Source: Chlamydiifrater volucris (GTDB lineage: Bacteria > Chlamydiota > Chlamydiia > Chlamydiales > Chlamydiaceae). Taken from it: a DNA stretch of 64,000 nt. The DNA lies in the NCBI RefSeq assembly GCF_902806995.1, contig NZ_LR777654.1, forward strand, positions 868,001-932,000, in the 5' to 3' direction. Numbering within the stretch: position 1 is the stretch's first letter; the number at the start of each line of letters is the position of its first letter. The notes under the pieces were generated by a model that saw only the letters and a list, made by a program, of their open reading frames with translations, did not search any database and had not been told where the DNA came from. Of this stretch, positions 26,076-35,156 are shown one piece after another. Made by a program: the position numbers and the translations under genes.

Positions 26076-26591
26076 ATGCAAGGTAATCCCGAGTGGATAG
26101 TTAGGACTGGCATGGGCCAGGATAGTCATCGTTTCCTACCTGAGGGCTCGACTAAGCCATGTATCCTTGGAGGAGTTATTTTTGAAGATGTCCCCGGATT
26201 TCAGGCTAATTCTGATGGGGATGTGATTTTTCATGCTTTGTGTAATGCGCTCACTTCAATCACTCAAAACATTATTTTGGGCAAAGTGGCAGATGAACTG
26301 CTCAATTCTAGAGGCATCACGGATAGTGGGGTTTACCTTGAGGAAGCCGTCAATAGTCTAAAACCTAACCAGCATATTTCCCATGTAGCTATAACCCTAG
26401 AAGGCAGTAGACCTCGGTTTCTCCCAAAGGCCTTGCTTGTAAGAGAAAGTGTATCTTCTGCTCTAAAAATTCCTTTGGAGTCTGTAGGAATTACAGTCAC
26501 CTCTGGAGAGGGGCTAAGCGACTACGGCTGTGGTGATGGGGTCTTGTGTTTTTGTATTGTTACGGTTATGGAGAAGGTGGAAGATTCCTAG
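26076..26591 (+). CDS. ispF: 2-C-methyl-D-erythritol 2,4-cyclodiphosphate synthase (divergent)
   Basis: MEP-pathway enzyme making the cyclic diphosphate precursor of isoprenoids. The metal-binding Asp-x-His is present in GMGQDSHRF, the second metal His in [10 protein letters not shown], and TSGEG near the C-terminus matches the CDP-binding Thr/Glu region. The usual loop GDIGxxFPDTDP after the second motif is absent; the sequence there reads [17 protein letters not shown]. The ATG at 26076 (TGAGG upstream) gives 171 residues, slightly above the usual 157-160. An in-frame TTG at 26061 is less likely. ispD lies in this same window at 63149. Its last four bases overlap the end of the reductase gene. 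Confidence 0.85.
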   Translation: MQGNPEWIVRTGMGQDSHRFLPEGSTKPCILGGVIFEDVPGFQANSDGDVIFHALCNALTSITQNIILGKVADELLNSRGITDSGVYLEEAVNSLKPNQHISHVAITLEGSRPRFLPKALLVRESVSSALKIPLESVGITVTSGEGLSDYGCGDGVLCFCIVTVMEKVEDS

Positions 26592-27652
26592 TAAACATCT
26601 GCTACAAAGCGTTTAGTTTTCCTGAATTCTTTAAACGTCTCTTTGCCGAGAATTATCTCTAGAGTTTTCCTTATTTCTGCTCCCATAAGCTTGCTACCGC
26701 AAACGAAAATGTGAGCACCAGAAGCGCATGCGTTCTGGATTTGGGTGCTCTTTTCTAGGACTTTATCCTGCACATATACTTTTTGATCATTTTCTCTAGA
26801 AAACGCCAAGTGGACCTCTAACAATTCTTGATCACAGCATCTTTGCCAAAAATCTTCGTAATAGAAATCGCTGTTACGCTTGCGCTCCCCAAAGAAGAGA
26901 TAATTTTTAGCGCGCTCTTGAAGATACAATCTTTCCTGCATGAATGCTCTGTACGGAGCTATTCCTGTTCCTGCCCCTATCATAATTAGAGGCTTTCCTT
27001 GATTGTTTTCGTTTAAAGTAAAATGTTGAGTAGGACTGATGTACCCCTGTATCTCTTCATTTTCTTGTATTCTATTACAAATATAGGAAGAGCAAACACC
27101 TGGCCACGAAGAATGCGCTCCTTTAACGAGAATAGAACGTACAGTAAGTTCTAAAGAATCTCTGTCCCATAATGGAGAAGATGCTATCGAATAAAATCGA
27201 GGAAGTAATGGAGAAAAAAGTGAAGTGACATCCTCTAAACGTATTTTTGGTCGATATTCGAGAAGCAACTCCCTCAAAGAGACTTTCCTTCCGTCTTTTT
27301 GGACACAACTCTCTTCAGAAAACAAGCTCCTAGAAAATTCTGAGAGCCTATCCAAGTCAGCTCTTTTGGTAAGAAAGGTTTTTGCATCAAAAACTTTATT
27401 CGTTCTAGGATCGAGAAGAGGGCTTTCCCCTCGCAAAGAAAGGGCATCCAAGAGAGCGTCAACAGCCTCGGGATCATTTTCGGGGAGTATTGCTAAAGAA
27501 TCCCCTACGCGGTATTGAAGCGCCCCAACATTTTTTACGGAAAACTTAAGAGAATATACCAACTCCTCATTCCCACTTACTTCGTCCCTTTTTGTCAATA
27601 AGGAACGCTCTTTCAAGACAAAACCCAGGAGAGAAGCATCTCTATCGCTCAT
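26588..27652 (-). CDS. NADPH-dependent diflavin-type reductase domain (CysJ-like)
   Basis: FAD/NADPH oxidoreductase of the sulfite-reductase alpha/cytochrome P450-reductase type. The FAD-binding RFYSIASSP is at 152-160, preceded by the connecting-domain region; the NADPH-binding [16 protein letters not shown] starts at 226; the C-terminus ends in an aromatic Tyr (FVADVY), which stacks on FAD in this family. At 354 residues it lacks the N-terminal flavodoxin domain of CysJ, so electrons must go to another acceptor. Chlamydiae do not assimilate sulfate, so a sulfite role is doubtful. C. trachomatis CT435 is annotated cysJ at the same place. It lies 30 bp after rpsJ and may be part of the str transcript. 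Confidence 0.82.
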   Translation of the reverse strand: MSDRDASLLGFVLKERSLLTKRDEVSGNEELVYSLKFSVKNVGALQYRVGDSLAILPENDPEAVDALLDALSLRGESPLLDPRTNKVFDAKTFLTKRADLDRLSEFSRSLFSEESCVQKDGRKVSLRELLLEYRPKIRLEDVTSLFSPLLPRFYSIASSPLWDRDSLELTVRSILVKGAHSSWPGVCSSYICNRIQENEEIQGYISPTQHFTLNENNQGKPLIMIGAGTGIAPYRAFMQERLYLQERAKNYLFFGERKRNSDFYYEDFWQRCCDQELLEVHLAFSRENDQKVYVQDKVLEKSTQIQNACASGAHIFVCGSKLMGAEIRKTLEIILGKETFKEFRKTKRFVADVY

Positions 27653-27681
27653 AAATGCTAATTGGCAGTAAACAAACCTTA

Positions 27682-27999
27682 TTAGGAAGCTTTAATCTTA
27701 ATATCAACTCCAGCAGGCAAAGAAAGCGTCTTGAGAGCGTCTATTGTCTTCCCGGTAGGAGCTAAAATGTCAATAAGTCTCTTGTGTGTTCGAATCTCAA
27801 ACTGCTCTCTAGACTTTTTATCTACATGCGGAGATCGCAAAACAGTATAGACTTCTCTTTTTGTTGGCAAAGGTATAGGCCCGACGATTACAGCTCCGGT
27901 CCTTTTTGCTGTCTCAACAATATCAGCCGTGGAGCGATCCAACTGAGTCTGATCAAATCCCTTCAATCGGATTCGAATTTTTTGTTTTTGCTGCTTCAT
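27682..27999 (-). CDS. rpsJ: 30S ribosomal protein S10
   Basis: S10, 105 residues, with [15 protein letters not shown] at the N-terminus and [29 protein letters not shown]-type sequence, the conserved core that also contacts NusB in antitermination. It follows fusA by 10 bp. S10 usually heads its own operon; in chlamydiae it is attached to the str cluster, in place of tuf. Confidence 0.97.
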   Translation of the reverse strand: MKQQKQKIRIRLKGFDQTQLDRSTADIVETAKRTGAVIVGPIPLPTKREVYTVLRSPHVDKKSREQFEIRTHKRLIDILAPTGKTIDALKTLSLPAGVDIKIKAS

Positions 28000-28009
28000 G
28001 AATACCCTT

Positions 28010-30094
28010 CTATTTCTTTGTAATCTCGTCCTGGAGCTTTTGAGGAACCTTTGAAAAGAATGCAGGCTCCATCGTAGAGGTTGCTCGACCTGATGTTAAA
28101 GAACGCAGAGAAGTTGTATAACCAAACATCTCGCTCAAAGGCACTTCAGAACCCACTTGAGCCATTCCTTTGGAACTCTCTTGCCCCAAAATCTTTCCTC
28201 GACGACGGTTTAAATCTCCGATAACATCTCCAAGATTATCCTCTGGGGTTACAACGGTCACTTTCATAATTGGTTCCAAAATGACCGGCTTAGCTTTACG
28301 ACAAGCCTCCTTCACAGCCATAGAACCACATATTTTGAATGCCATCTCACTAGAGTCTACCTCGTGATAGGATCCAAACACGATACTCACTTTGACATCG
28401 ACCAAACCATAACCAGCCAAAACACCACTGGATAGCCCCTCTTCTATTCCTTTGATTACCGCAGGAATATACTCCTTAGGGATAACCCCTCCGACAATCT
28501 TGCTAACAATCTCGTTACCCTTTCCTGGCTCATTAGGTTCAATTTCCAAACAGACGTGAGCATATTGTCCTCGCCCTCCAGACTGCTTAACGTATTTGGT
28601 CTCACTGCTTCCTGAAGTGGTAATAGTCTCTTTGTAAGAAACTTGAGGCCTTCCAACATTAGCATCTACTTTAAATTCTCGGATCATCCGATCTCGAAGA
28701 ATATCTAAATGCAACTCACCCATTCCAGAAATGATAGTCTGTCCAGTCTCTTCATTCGTCGAGACGCGGAACGTAGGATCTTCCTCCGAGAGAGCGCTCA
28801 AAGCCTGTGCCAACTTCTCTCTATCCCCTTTGGATTTCGGCTCAATAGCCATATCTATTACGGGCTCAGGAAATTCTATTTTTTCTAGAACTATCTCGTC
28901 GCCCTCACTACATAATGTGTCCCCTGTAACGGAAAATTTCAAACCTACACAAGCTCCGATGTCCCCAACAGTAAACTCTTCTTTGTCAGTTCTCTCGTTC
29001 GCGTGCATTTCCAGCAACCGAGATATTCTCTCTTTTTTGTCCTTTGTAGAATTAAGAACTGTAGAACCTTTTTTAAGAGTTCCAGAATAAATTCTTAAGA
29101 AGGTAATCCTACCTACGTAAGGATCACTCATAATCTTGAAGGCCAAAGCAGCCAAAGGACCGTCAGCTCTGGGCTCTAAGAGAATTTCTTCTCCCGTTTC
29201 TAGATTAATACCACGGAGCTTACCCCTGTCTAAAGGAGAGGGCAACCACTTGACAATCACATCGAGCAATTGCTGAACACCTTTGTTTTTAAACGCACTC
29301 CCACAAAGAACTGGATTGATCTTGTTTGCAATAACCCCTTTTCTCATCACTGCATGTATCTCATCCTCAGTGATGGAGTCTGGATTCTCCAAAACTTTCT
29401 CCATGAACACTTCATCAGTCTCATCAACAGTAGCCAACTCTTCTAGAAGCTTCTCACGAAGCTCTTCCACCTGATCTTTTAACTCTTCTGGAACTTCTTT
29501 TTCCTCCCACTTGGCTCCTAAAGTCTCATCCAAAAAGTACAAAGCCTTTCTCGAAATAATATCGACCATTCCGACAAACTGACTCTCAGAACCAATAGGA
29601 CAATGAACAGGAACTGCGTTAGCCCCAAGCTTCTCTTTCATAGACTCAACGGCAGCAAAATAGTCAGCCCCCATACGATCCATCTTATTGACAAAAGCAA
29701 TCCTAGGAACCCCATACTTATCAGCTTGGCGCCATACAGTCTCCGATTGAGGCTCGACCCCAGAAACAGCATCAAAAACAGCCACCGCCCCATCCAAAAC
29801 TCGGAGCGACCTCTCCACCTCAATAGTAAAGTCTACGTGACCAGGAGTATCGATGATATTGATCTTGGCTCCCAACCAAAAAACTGTGGTAGCAGCAGAA
29901 GTAATCGTAATACCCCTTTCCTGCTCTTGCTCCATCCAGTCCATAGTGGCACCACCCTCATGAACCTCACCAATTTTGTGAGTCCTTCCGGCATAGTACA
30001 ATATCCTTTCGGTCGTTGTTGTCTTACCCGCATCAATATGAGCCATGATGCCGATGTTTCTTACGTCCGCTAAATCGAAATTCCCTTTACTCAT
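28010..30094 (-). CDS. fusA: Elongation factor G
   Basis: Translocase GTPase of 694 residues, the standard length. G1 is AHIDAGKTT at 18-26, the G2/G3 region includes DTPGHVDFT, and G4 is NKMDR. Domains II-V follow in order, with the domain IV loop GGRGQYAHV intact. It lies between rpsG and rpsJ on the minus strand in the str cluster. Confidence 0.99.
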   Translation of the reverse strand: MSKGNFDLADVRNIGIMAHIDAGKTTTTERILYYAGRTHKIGEVHEGGATMDWMEQEQERGITITSAATTVFWLGAKINIIDTPGHVDFTIEVERSLRVLDGAVAVFDAVSGVEPQSETVWRQADKYGVPRIAFVNKMDRMGADYFAAVESMKEKLGANAVPVHCPIGSESQFVGMVDIISRKALYFLDETLGAKWEEKEVPEELKDQVEELREKLLEELATVDETDEVFMEKVLENPDSITEDEIHAVMRKGVIANKINPVLCGSAFKNKGVQQLLDVIVKWLPSPLDRGKLRGINLETGEEILLEPRADGPLAALAFKIMSDPYVGRITFLRIYSGTLKKGSTVLNSTKDKKERISRLLEMHANERTDKEEFTVGDIGACVGLKFSVTGDTLCSEGDEIVLEKIEFPEPVIDMAIEPKSKGDREKLAQALSALSEEDPTFRVSTNEETGQTIISGMGELHLDILRDRMIREFKVDANVGRPQVSYKETITTSGSSETKYVKQSGGRGQYAHVCLEIEPNEPGKGNEIVSKIVGGVIPKEYIPAVIKGIEEGLSSGVLAGYGLVDVKVSIVFGSYHEVDSSEMAFKICGSMAVKEACRKAKPVILEPIMKVTVVTPEDNLGDVIGDLNRRRGKILGQESSKGMAQVGSEVPLSEMFGYTTSLRSLTSGRATSTMEPAFFSKVPQKLQDEITKK

Positions 30095-30121
30095 CTACTT
30101 ACTAACCCAACCAATTACCGA

Positions 30122-30595
30122 CTACCATTTATAGTGCGCAAAAGCCTTATTAGCTTCAGCCATCCTGTGAGTGTCTTCTCGCTTCTTAATCGTCGCGCCC
30201 TGCTTGTTAAAGCAATCCACCAACTCTGCGGCTAAACCAACTTCCATACTTTTACCAGCCTTGGCTCTAGCATGCTTGATAATCCACTGCATAGCTAAAC
30301 AGTTTCTTCTATCTGGAGCCACCTCCACAGGCACCTGGTAAGTAGCACCCCCAACTCGACGAGATCGCACCTCAAGAATAGGCCGAGCATTCTCCAACGC
30401 CTCTTCAAAAGCATCCATCACGCTCTCCGCCCCAACCTTCTTGGCAAAACGATCCAAGGCGCCATAGACAATCTTTCTGGCCTTAGACTTCTTCCCATGC
30501 AACATCAACTTGTTAATAAAGCGCTCAAGAATAACGCTCCCATAAACGGGATCCCCTGGAATTATACGCTTCTCGGCAGAATGCCTTCTCGACAT
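30122..30595 (-). CDS. rpsG: 30S ribosomal protein S7
   Basis: Primary 16S rRNA-binding protein of the 30S head. The 157 residues begin [20 protein letters not shown] and include the [13 protein letters not shown] beta-hairpin that contacts the E site. It is 62 bp downstream of rpsL and 27 bp upstream of fusA. Confidence 0.98.
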   Translation of the reverse strand: MSRRHSAEKRIIPGDPVYGSVILERFINKLMLHGKKSKARKIVYGALDRFAKKVGAESVMDAFEEALENARPILEVRSRRVGGATYQVPVEVAPDRRNCLAMQWIIKHARAKAGKSMEVGLAAELVDCFNKQGATIKKREDTHRMAEANKAFAHYKW

Positions 30596-30657
30596 ATGGT
30601 AAACCTCTAAAAATTCTTCTTGTTAGAACAAACAACGCAAACTACATAAGATCGCTA

Positions 30658-31029
30658 TTATTTAGGACGCTTCGCCCCATAACGAGAGCGACTTTGCTTC
30701 CTATTCTTTACTGCAGCACAGTCAAGAGTTCCCCTCACAATGTGATAACGCACACCAGGAAGATCTTTTACCCTCCCACCTTGAACAAGCACTATACTGT
30801 GCTCCTGAAGGTTATGCCCCTCTCCACCAATGTAAGCAATAACTTCCTGCCCATTGGACAAGCGAACCCAAGCAACCTTACGCAAAGCCGAGTTCGGTTT
30901 CTTCGGAGTCTTTGTCTTAACCTGCAGACAAACACCCCTTCTCTGAGGGCAACGCTGCAAAGCAGGAGACTTTTTCCTGCCCACTGTAGATTTTCGTCCT
31001 TTACGAATTAACTGATTTATGGTCGGCAT
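30658..31029 (-). CDS. rpsL: 30S ribosomal protein S12
   Basis: Decoding-centre protein, 123 residues. [12 protein letters not shown] holds Lys43 and [12 protein letters not shown] holds the second conserved Lys, the residues changed in streptomycin-resistant mutants; both are wild type. It heads the str cluster (rpsL-rpsG-fusA-rpsJ) and has a good promoter immediately upstream at 31067-31095. Confidence 0.98.
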   Translation of the reverse strand: MPTINQLIRKGRKSTVGRKKSPALQRCPQRRGVCLQVKTKTPKKPNSALRKVAWVRLSNGQEVIAYIGGEGHNLQEHSIVLVQGGRVKDLPGVRYHIVRGTLDCAAVKNRKQSRSRYGAKRPK

Positions 31030-31066
31030 GATCCTTATCTCGATTCAACCTTTCTATAAGCGGAGA

Positions 31067-31095
31067 ACTATAGAGTAAGGAACGTTTGTTTGCAA
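31067..31095 (-). promoter_or_regulatory. Promoter of the str ribosomal cluster
   Basis: On the minus strand TTGCAA (31090-31095) is followed after exactly 17 bp by TATAGT (31067-31072). The -10 ends 38 bp before the rpsL start. Good match to the sigma-66 (sigma-70-like) consensus and the right place for the strongly expressed str operon. Confidence 0.7.
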
Positions 31096-31180
31096 GGAGT
31101 TATTTCAGGAACGATCTCTTTCTGAGTTATGAAAAAGATTGTTATAAAAAAAGTAAAAGTTCTTTTTAAAAACTTCTTTT

Positions 31181-32203
31181 TTACGCTAAACTCTCTTCGC
31201 TGGAAAGCGACTCGGCGCAGCTTACGCAATATTCCGATCGGGCCCCATTCAAGTAACCAAACATGAACCCAGTTCGGAACATCTCGGCCTTCTCTTGACT
31301 GGCGAAATGTCTTTGACATACCCCAGGGTTGCTCGGGTCAGAGATGAAGAATATTTTTGAATTATCATCCTTAATCACTACTAGCTTGCGAAATTTAGAT
31401 AAAAACTTACACGCTTCTAGCGGAGATCCCATTCCGGTAAAAATCCCTGCAGACTCCCCGGACAAAAATATCACGTCCACTTGAGGCAGCAAACGCCAAA
31501 ACCTCAATCGCAGTTCCCTTACCGCCAATTGGTCTGACATGTCAAGAATAACGCGATTCTCCCGATCCTTGGAAATCCTTAGGACCTTCTCCACGTAGTC
31601 ATCATAGAAAAGAAGATGGCCATCCACTAAGGTATGTTCATTGTATCCAAATTTGGAAGAGTCTATCCCTTTCTTAACTAAATCCTCGATGCCAGTTACA
31701 GAATAGCAAGAAGCTCTTTTCCCGCTAGGGGAATATAGAGAGAGCTGTACCTTAGCTGCCTCGTTCTCCATAGGACCACGTTTTTCAAGGTGGTCCACAC
31801 ATAAAATCCCTAACCGAGATAACTGCTTTTTTAAATTGCTAACAGGTTCCCTCCTCTTAGAAGGTACTGGCCTATCATATTCCGATTCGTACTCCATCAC
31901 AATCTTACGTATCGTAGCAATATCAGCAATGCTAGGATCTCCAATTCTAAGACCCGACCTCACAAGAAAATCTTCACTAACCTCCAAAGCAATATCGACA
32001 AAGGAGCTCCCAAAAACCATGACCCTAAGAGGCAATGGATGGAAACTTTCCTCAAAAGCTACATCACTCCTAAAAACTGACTCAAGAGAAACTTCAGCAA
32101 AAACCGAAAAAACCATACAAAGGGAAGATATCAGCAAAAATATCGGAGAACAAAAGTTCCTTATCCTTCCAAAAAACCCCGACATCTTCAAAAAAAAACT
32201 CAC
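31181..32203 (-). CDS. Secreted PfkB-fold (adenosine-kinase-like) protein, probably catalytically dead
   Basis: A 340-residue protein with an N-terminal hydrophobic signal (about 17-36, ending SVFAEV). The body resembles PfkB/adenosine kinases: VMVFGSSFVDIALEV (61-75) matches the family's first strand and its GNxLVDI motif; VILDMSD (198-204), VDVIFLSGES (222-231) and LVVIKDD (264-270) match the later Rossmann strands; GFMFGYLNG (302-310) matches the helix after the catalytic loop. The GGSAAN substrate motif and the catalytic GAGD are not preserved. It is therefore a likely pseudokinase outside the cytoplasm. Position matches C. trachomatis CT440, a hypothetical protein. The PfkB link is my inference from motif order. 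Met7 is an alternative start. Confidence 0.65.
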   Translation of the reverse strand: MSFFLKMSGFFGRIRNFCSPIFLLISSLCMVFSVFAEVSLESVFRSDVAFEESFHPLPLRVMVFGSSFVDIALEVSEDFLVRSGLRIGDPSIADIATIRKIVMEYESEYDRPVPSKRREPVSNLKKQLSRLGILCVDHLEKRGPMENEAAKVQLSLYSPSGKRASCYSVTGIEDLVKKGIDSSKFGYNEHTLVDGHLLFYDDYVEKVLRISKDRENRVILDMSDQLAVRELRLRFWRLLPQVDVIFLSGESAGIFTGMGSPLEACKFLSKFRKLVVIKDDNSKIFFISDPSNPGVCQRHFASQEKAEMFRTGFMFGYLNGARSEYCVSCAESLSSEESLA

Positions 32204-32388
32204 CCGTATTACCCTTTAACAATCAAAAAAATCAAACAAACCTTCTTATAACCAAAACACACAAAACTCCAACGGAGAAAATAAATCGACTTTTATAAAA
32301 AAGTCTAATCTAAAAACGCTTCTAACAACCCATTGAGCAAATTACCTGAAATACAGTAACATGTTTAGCATCAACCTTGATTAAATTT

Positions 32389-32676
32389 ATGAATCTTAGT
32401 ATCTCTCCAGAGAATTCTACAGCATCCTTAAAATTTCAAGATTTGTGGAACTGCGATAGCTACGCTGTACGTCGAGTAGGCTTAGTTTCTATGGCTGTCA
32501 TATTTCTATCTATAGCTGCCGTCCTAATCTCCTTAAGTTTTCTACCTCCCACGGCCTTGTTCTTTAGCGGGGCTTATTTTATCCTTGGAAGTTTTTTAGC
32601 TTTCATTGCATTAGGTGTTTTGGCCATTAATTTACTCTTAGACAGCTGCTTGCTATCTTCACTCATTTTCAAGTAA
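32389..32676 (+). CDS. Small bilobed-hydrophobic membrane protein (Inc candidate)
   Basis: 95 residues from the ATG at 32389; an in-frame TTG at 32377 is less likely. Two hydrophobic lobes at about 30-52 and 56-88 are separated by a short PP turn, preceded by a polar 29-residue N-terminus. This is the hydropathy profile of chlamydial Inc proteins, here with almost no cytosolic tail. No sequence family is recognised. It stands alone in front of tsp in the same direction. It could equally be an ordinary small membrane protein. Confidence 0.55.
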   Translation: MNLSISPENSTASLKFQDLWNCDSYAVRRVGLVSMAVIFLSIAAVLISLSFLPPTALFFSGAYFILGSFLAFIALGVLAINLLLDSCLLSSLIFK

Positions 32677-32790
32677 TTCTTTTCCAAACTTATAATTCTC
32701 TCTTCCCTCCGCACTAAAGCAACTCAATATACTCGTTTTTTAAGAAAACACTAAAGAGTTCCCGAATTCAACCGAATATACCGTTACACA

Positions 32791-34758
32791 ATGTGCAACG
32801 GCTTCCGCTTTATGATGAATCGAATTATTCGCTCTTTCTTTGTCTTTCTTTGGATATTCCCCAGATTATGTTTATCTACATCAACACTTCTCACAGAAGA
32901 AATAGTAAAAAAAACAGCGGATCAATTAGCACAATATCATGTAGACAACAAAGAAATTTCTCCGTTAGTCCTTGCTAGATCCTTGGCCTGCTACATGAAA
33001 ACTTTTGATATGAATAAAGTTTATTTAACGGAGAAGGAGTGGAAATCCAGCACACAGTCTTTGGATATTAAGAAAAATCTTGCATACAACTACAAAAATC
33101 ACAATTTCTCTGTGTACCAAAAAATTAATGACACTATTAAAGAATCTATCTTTAGGGCTAGAAGTTGGCGTTGTGAATGGCGAAAAAATCCAGTTGAATT
33201 AGTCAATAAAGCCAAAGAAATCTATTCCTTCGAGAAATATGAAGAATTCTCTCCTTCTATACAGACTCTAAAAACACGTCACTTAAATTTCTTCCTTTCC
33301 TACTTGTCTGCGTACCTAGAAGAGAGCAAGGAAAATCGTTATGCAGGGAAAGAAGAACTTCTTGTTCTCCTCTGTGAAAAACAGTTGACAAACTATGAAA
33401 ACGATTATCTAGGCATTAACGAGTACGGCAACCAAATGCCTGAAGAGGAAGAAAAACACTATATCCTTGTTCGTGCGTTAAAATCTATTGCCAACAGCCT
33501 CGATGCTCATACTGCTTACTTTAGCAAGGAAGAAGCCCTTGCTATGCGCATACAATTAGAAAAAGGGATGTGTGGCATAGGAGTAGTTCTTCGAGAAGAT
33601 ATCTTTGGAATTACTATACGAGAAATTATTCCTGGAGGTCCTGCAGAAATCTCAAAAAAACTCTCCCCAGGGGACGTTATCCAAAGTGTGAACGGGCAAT
33701 CAATAGAGGGCATATCATTTAAAGGAGTTCTTGAAATATTAAGGGGAAATGAGGGATCCTCCGTGACTTTGGGGGTTATGAAAGAGGATGGAACCTTAGA
33801 ATCCGTGCATCTTACCCGTTCAAAAATAAAACTATCTGACAAACGTGTAGATATCTCCGAAGAACCTTTCGGTAATGGAGTTATAGGGAAAGTGACTCTG
33901 CATTCCTTTTACGAAGGGGAAGGGCTTGTATCCAGCGAAAATGATCTGAAAAAGGCCATAAGCGATCTAAAAAAACATAATTTGTTAGGGCTGGTCCTCG
34001 ATATTAGAGAAAACAATGGAGGGTTCCTGTCCCAAGCAGTAAAGGTGGCTGGCCTGTTCATGAAAAACGGTGTTGCTGTCGTCTCTAAATACTCCGATGG
34101 AAGCATAAAAAGATACCGAACTTTTTCGAAAACTAAGTTCTATGATGGTCCTCTAGTTGTTTTAGTATCCAAAGGTTCAGCCTCCGCTTCAGAAATCGTT
34201 GCTCAAACTCTTAAAGACTATGGACTGGCCATTGTCGTTGGTGACCAACAAACTTATGGAAAAGGAACCATTCAGCATCAAACGGTTACTGGAAACAGGG
34301 ACGAAGAATCATTTTTTAAAGTAACTATAGGGAAATATTATTCCCCGTCAGGATCTTCAACTCAACTGGAGGGTGTAAAATCTGATATCATCATCCCTAG
34401 TCGGTACGGAGAAGAAAAGATTGGAGAAAAATTTTTAGATAATCCCCTACCTGCAGATCAATGCATCAATGTACTCGAAGATGATCTCTTAGATCTCGAT
34501 GCCGCAACTAAAAAGTGGTTCCGATCTTATTATCTTCCTGATCTACAAGAACGCGAAGATACTTGGAGAAATATGCTCCCCACTTTGAGCGAAAATAGTT
34601 CTTTAAGACTAAGTACTAATAAAAACTTCCAAGCTTTTCTAAAAAACATCCGGAAAGAAGGGTCCAAAGATTCTTTTGGACTCAATGATATTCAAATGGA
34701 AGAATCTGTAAATATCCTAAAAGACATGATCCTTATCAAGCAAAGCCAAGGAAATTAG
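32791..34758 (+). CDS. tsp: Tail-specific protease (S41 family, PDZ domain)
   Basis: Secreted or periplasmic serine protease of the Tsp/CtpA family (CT441 in C. trachomatis). A signal-like N-terminus covers about residues 1-30 with several possible start Mets (1, 8, 9). A PDZ domain spans about 255-335 (GIGVVLREDIFGITI onward). The S41 core contains GSASASEI (462-468) with the nucleophilic Ser and TYGKGT with Lys491, forming a Ser/Lys dyad. At 655 residues it is close to E. coli Prc (682). Published work on the C. trachomatis protein reports effects on host proteins and an essential role in development; transfer of those functions here is by homology. No ribosome-binding site is obvious. Confidence 0.93.
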   Translation: MCNGFRFMMNRIIRSFFVFLWIFPRLCLSTSTLLTEEIVKKTADQLAQYHVDNKEISPLVLARSLACYMKTFDMNKVYLTEKEWKSSTQSLDIKKNLAYNYKNHNFSVYQKINDTIKESIFRARSWRCEWRKNPVELVNKAKEIYSFEKYEEFSPSIQTLKTRHLNFFLSYLSAYLEESKENRYAGKEELLVLLCEKQLTNYENDYLGINEYGNQMPEEEEKHYILVRALKSIANSLDAHTAYFSKEEALAMRIQLEKGMCGIGVVLREDIFGITIREIIPGGPAEISKKLSPGDVIQSVNGQSIEGISFKGVLEILRGNEGSSVTLGVMKEDGTLESVHLTRSKIKLSDKRVDISEEPFGNGVIGKVTLHSFYEGEGLVSSENDLKKAISDLKKHNLLGLVLDIRENNGGFLSQAVKVAGLFMKNGVAVVSKYSDGSIKRYRTFSKTKFYDGPLVVLVSKGSASASEIVAQTLKDYGLAIVVGDQQTYGKGTIQHQTVTGNRDEESFFKVTIGKYYSPSGSSTQLEGVKSDIIIPSRYGEEKIGEKFLDNPLPADQCINVLEDDLLDLDAATKKWFRSYYLPDLQEREDTWRNMLPTLSENSSLRLSTNKNFQAFLKNIRKEGSKDSFGLNDIQMEESVNILKDMILIKQSQGN

Positions 34759-35156
34759 TTACTCATCCTCTACAATATTTTTTAAATAACCATCTCCTTC
34801 TGATTTCACGATTGCTGGTATGTTTCAAGAAATATTCTCAAAGAATATACTTAAAAGCCTTCCTTTGAATTGTCTTTTAGTCCCATAAAAACACCTTTTG
34901 CATTCCCTTAGTGAGGAGTACTTTGTCACCTAATTGAGAACTCTCAGAAACCCTTATCTGCCAAACCAAACAATTTCAAAGCTCAAGAAGAATTTCTATA
35001 GAGAAATGTACGTAATAGCAAAAGTATGATAGCTCTATTCCTGCCAAATCTCTGGAAGAACGTCTTAGTATTGAAAAAATAACATCCTAAGAGACAAAAA
35101 AAGCGCTCAATTTCTTGAGCGCTTTTTTATTAACCACCACAATACAAGATAGATGG
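34759..35156. other. Gene-free interval between tsp and omcB
   Basis: About 400 bases between convergent genes with no supported coding sequence. It contains an inverted repeat ATATTCT...AGAATAT near 34832-34848 and a strong bidirectional terminator at 35096-35128. I recall crpA (CT442, a cysteine-rich Inc-like protein) between tsp and omcB in C. trachomatis; no such frame is visible here. Confidence 0.5.
35096..35128 (-). terminator. Strong bidirectional terminator downstream of omcB
   Basis: AAAAAAGCGCTCAA and TTGAGCGCTTTTTT face each other across a four-base loop (TTTC), with the A and T runs on both sides continuing the stem. It lies 29 bp after the omcB stop on the minus strand and could also stop readthrough from tsp. 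Confidence 0.9.

Noticed and set aside
29603-30073. 156-residue plus-strand frame opposite fusA
   Set aside because: Shadow of a highly conserved elongation factor gene with biased codon use.
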